Shown piece by piece: positions 62,160 to 64,000 of a stretch of DNA of 64,000 nt; the first letter of the stretch is position 1; each line of letters starts with the position of its first letter. The translations under genes were made by a program, and so were the position numbers. The notes under the pieces are model-generated. The model was given only the letters and a program-made list of their open reading frames with translations. It was not told where the DNA came from and ran no database searches. Where the stretch lies: the NCBI GenBank assembly GCA_011799875.1, contig CM022300.1, positions 239,907,088-239,971,087 of the forward strand, given 5' to 3'. Origin of the DNA: Thinopyrum elongatum. Lineage: Eukaryota > Streptophyta > Magnoliopsida > Poales > Poaceae.

Positions 62160-62644
62160 CACGTAAGATTTGCACGAATAAGGGAAGAGGAGTACTAGAT
62201 CTGGTTGCCAGTGCGGTGTCCTCCTGATATCGCGGTGATGTTCTTCTTTTTACTGGGGGAACCGATGTTTTGGAGGAGGGTGGAGCCTTGGACGAACCCA
62301 TGGCCAAATTGTTGACTGTGTTGCGGTGGCCATCTGTCGTCGGAGGGGAAGTAGATCTGAGGCGGCGAAGGACGGCATAGCGGGAACAGCTCCGGTGCGG
62401 TGGACGGTGGCGACGTTGGAGCGGCAGCGGTGAGGCGCAGGATGACGTGGTTGAACTGGCTCGGGTACGGCACATGTCGGCGTCCTGGAGGCAGCTCGGC
62501 CTCGGCTTCAACTACTAGCCGTGGAGGGCGTTGCTGTTGCGGTTGCGGTGGACGACGACGTCGGGGTATCGGCTCCAGCGTGATGGAGGAGGGCGGCGGT
62601 TGATGGGTGGGATGGGGTGGCGGACGGAGGACGCCGGGGTTTCA
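62160..62644 (-). pseudogene. Proline/serine-rich exon-like region
   Basis: From ATG near 62644 the minus strand reads MKPRRPPSATPSHPSTAALL and a Ser/Thr-rich run. After a one-base frame break near 62513 it continues LVVEAEAELPPGRRHVPYPS, then FPLCRPSPPQIYFPSDD and HGFVQGSTLLQNIGSPSKKK to a stop near 62195. The composition is like the N-terminal exon of plant transposon genes. It may be the 5' exon of the CACTA gene or of another element. No domain is recognised. Confidence 0.3.
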
Positions 62645-62879
62645 TGGCTGGTGGAGAGGTAGTTTTGGCGCCCACGGAGTACGAATGGGGAATCGGACGG
62701 GGGCCGGGGGTGGCAGGGGGAGCTAAGGGGGAACCATGTTTTGGTCTGGGACGGGCTTGTTTTTGTTTTTTTGAACAGATGGGACGCGCTTGTTTGTAAT
62801 TTAGGGAAAGTACAAACTTTGCCCCCCTCTTAAATTTCGGACCTACTACGGGTCGGGGGTAGGACTGTAATCCCAGGTG

Positions 62880-64000
62880 TCCCAAATAGTGGGTGGGAGC
62901 GATTTCGGCCGAGCGAATGTGTGTTTAGGCGCCCACGGTGTATGAATGTTTTTCGGAGGCGGTTGCGTGGCATCTAGATGAAGTTACAAACCTACCCCGA
63001 TTTAGACCTATAGACGTCGGGCCGGTAGGCTTCACGGGTCGGAGTTAGAAAAGTAATTTCCTTCTACCAAACATTGGTCTCACGTGGTTTCGGGCGAGTA
63101 GAGGCTCTTTTGGCGCTTCATTGGAAATTTTGAAACAGAAGCATTCACGTTTAGAGTACTCTTGAACTTTGAGGATTGACCTAAATAGACAACGTTAAAT
63201 TTGACCTTGTATGTTTGAAAACCTCATTAAATTATGTGCTTCTTTTTGAAATTTTGACACTTGAAAATCCTATAACTACGATTATTTTGGAATGGAGGAG
63301 GTAAATTTGAATCTATTTTGTACACGACTATATATGCTATTATGTACAAAAGCAGAGCAAAGATTGGTGCCCCCATAATTTAGGTATGATTTACAAATGC
63401 CATGATCTCGAATTCAAATAATTGAATGGACTTCATGTTGAATTCAAATTTTTTAAACCACCTTAAGTTGAATTCAAATGTATGCTGGTTCATAGTTGGC
63501 TATTTATAATGTTCATTGTGTAACTTTTGTATGTATAATGTGCTTTACACACAACATGAAATATACTCACATTTATATTCGAATTGCTAAAGCGATGCAT
63601 TGTCTGGAGTTCAAAATACTAACTTTGTGGATCAATTATGTCGAATAATAACATAGACATGCTCAAATTCGATAGAATATAGATGTCTGATGGATCAATG
63701 ATCGTTCCTTACGCGAATTGCAAATATCATGATCCCATCCTAATATTTGGATACAATTTATATTTTTAATCAATGTGTACGTCAGTCTTTTACTTGTAGT
63801 TTCACTCTCCATAGGCCCCTCCTCACACACGCGCTGACTTTCTCTCTCCCACATACGCGCACACGGTGTATATCCATCGGTGGTCTCTTAGACATGCTCA
63901 CACACTCTCTCCCGAGGTGTCTTTCTCGCAGACATGCTCTTGATATCACCCTCCCTCCCTCTCGCAACCATTTACGACTTTTTTCACTAACCTTTATCAC
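62880..64000. other. No gene seen; transposon-like flank
   Basis: GGCGCCCACGGTGTATGAATG at 62930 repeats the phrase at 62670 (GGCGCCCACGGAGTACGAATG), so there is a short dispersed duplication. It is followed by AT-rich DNA with repeated GAATTCAAAT motifs (63410-63480). No coding signal. Confidence 0.35.

Overview
The window looks like nuclear DNA from a large, transposon-rich grass genome, most likely Triticeae (wheat, Aegilops or barley relatives). This rests on an LTR retrotransposon whose LTR I recognise as a very common Triticeae type, a CACTA element with GGCCC-rich subterminal DNA, a Stowaway MITE, Mutator-like and PIF/Harbinger elements, and a plant L1-type LINE. I see no intact host gene. 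Every coding region is transposon-derived, a gene fragment, or broken.

Layout. 1-660 and 12061-24052 hold a two-component tandem repeat: an A unit of about 228 bp and a B unit of about 86 bp, mostly ordered A-B-B with a 400 bp period and a probable higher-order period near 4.1 kb. 661-12035 and 24053-35035 are two copies of the same roughly 11 kb segment, with a 25-base N gap (12036-12060) right after the first copy. The copies differ mainly by scattered small insertions and deletions, which points to unpolished long-read gap filling and a false duplication rather than two old genomic copies. In order, this segment holds a candidate Pol III small-RNA promoter, half of a B3 domain gene on the minus strand, a PIF/Harbinger deletion derivative, a chimeric fragment of UDP-glucose pyrophosphorylase (UGPase), and two Mutator-like elements with long inverted repeats and 9-10 bp target duplications.

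35.0-42.5 kb: a 250 bp tandem repeat, then a diverged tandem family split by a 5'-truncated LINE (36971-40844, minus strand, perfect 16 bp target duplication). 42551-42711 is a Stowaway MITE. 45.5-47.7 kb carries a decayed multi-exon transposon gene on the minus strand. 48206-54741 is a minus-strand LTR retrotransposon with a tRNA-Asp-type primer site and one decayed ORF but no visible pol. Its 5' LTR is cut by a CACTA element beginning at 54742. That CACTA carries a six-exon minus-strand Tnp1/PTTA-like gene (56286-58585) whose exon phases all agree and which has one nonsense codon; serially duplicated small exons lie upstream of it. The far end of the CACTA is not visible.

How it fits together: this is nested transposon DNA around captured gene pieces. 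The strongest candidates for something new are the composite A/B satellite with its hairpin-bearing unit, the USE-TATA-T6 transcription unit, the chimeric UGPase fragment, and the exon-module amplification in the CACTA gene. I found no defence-type or operon-like system.
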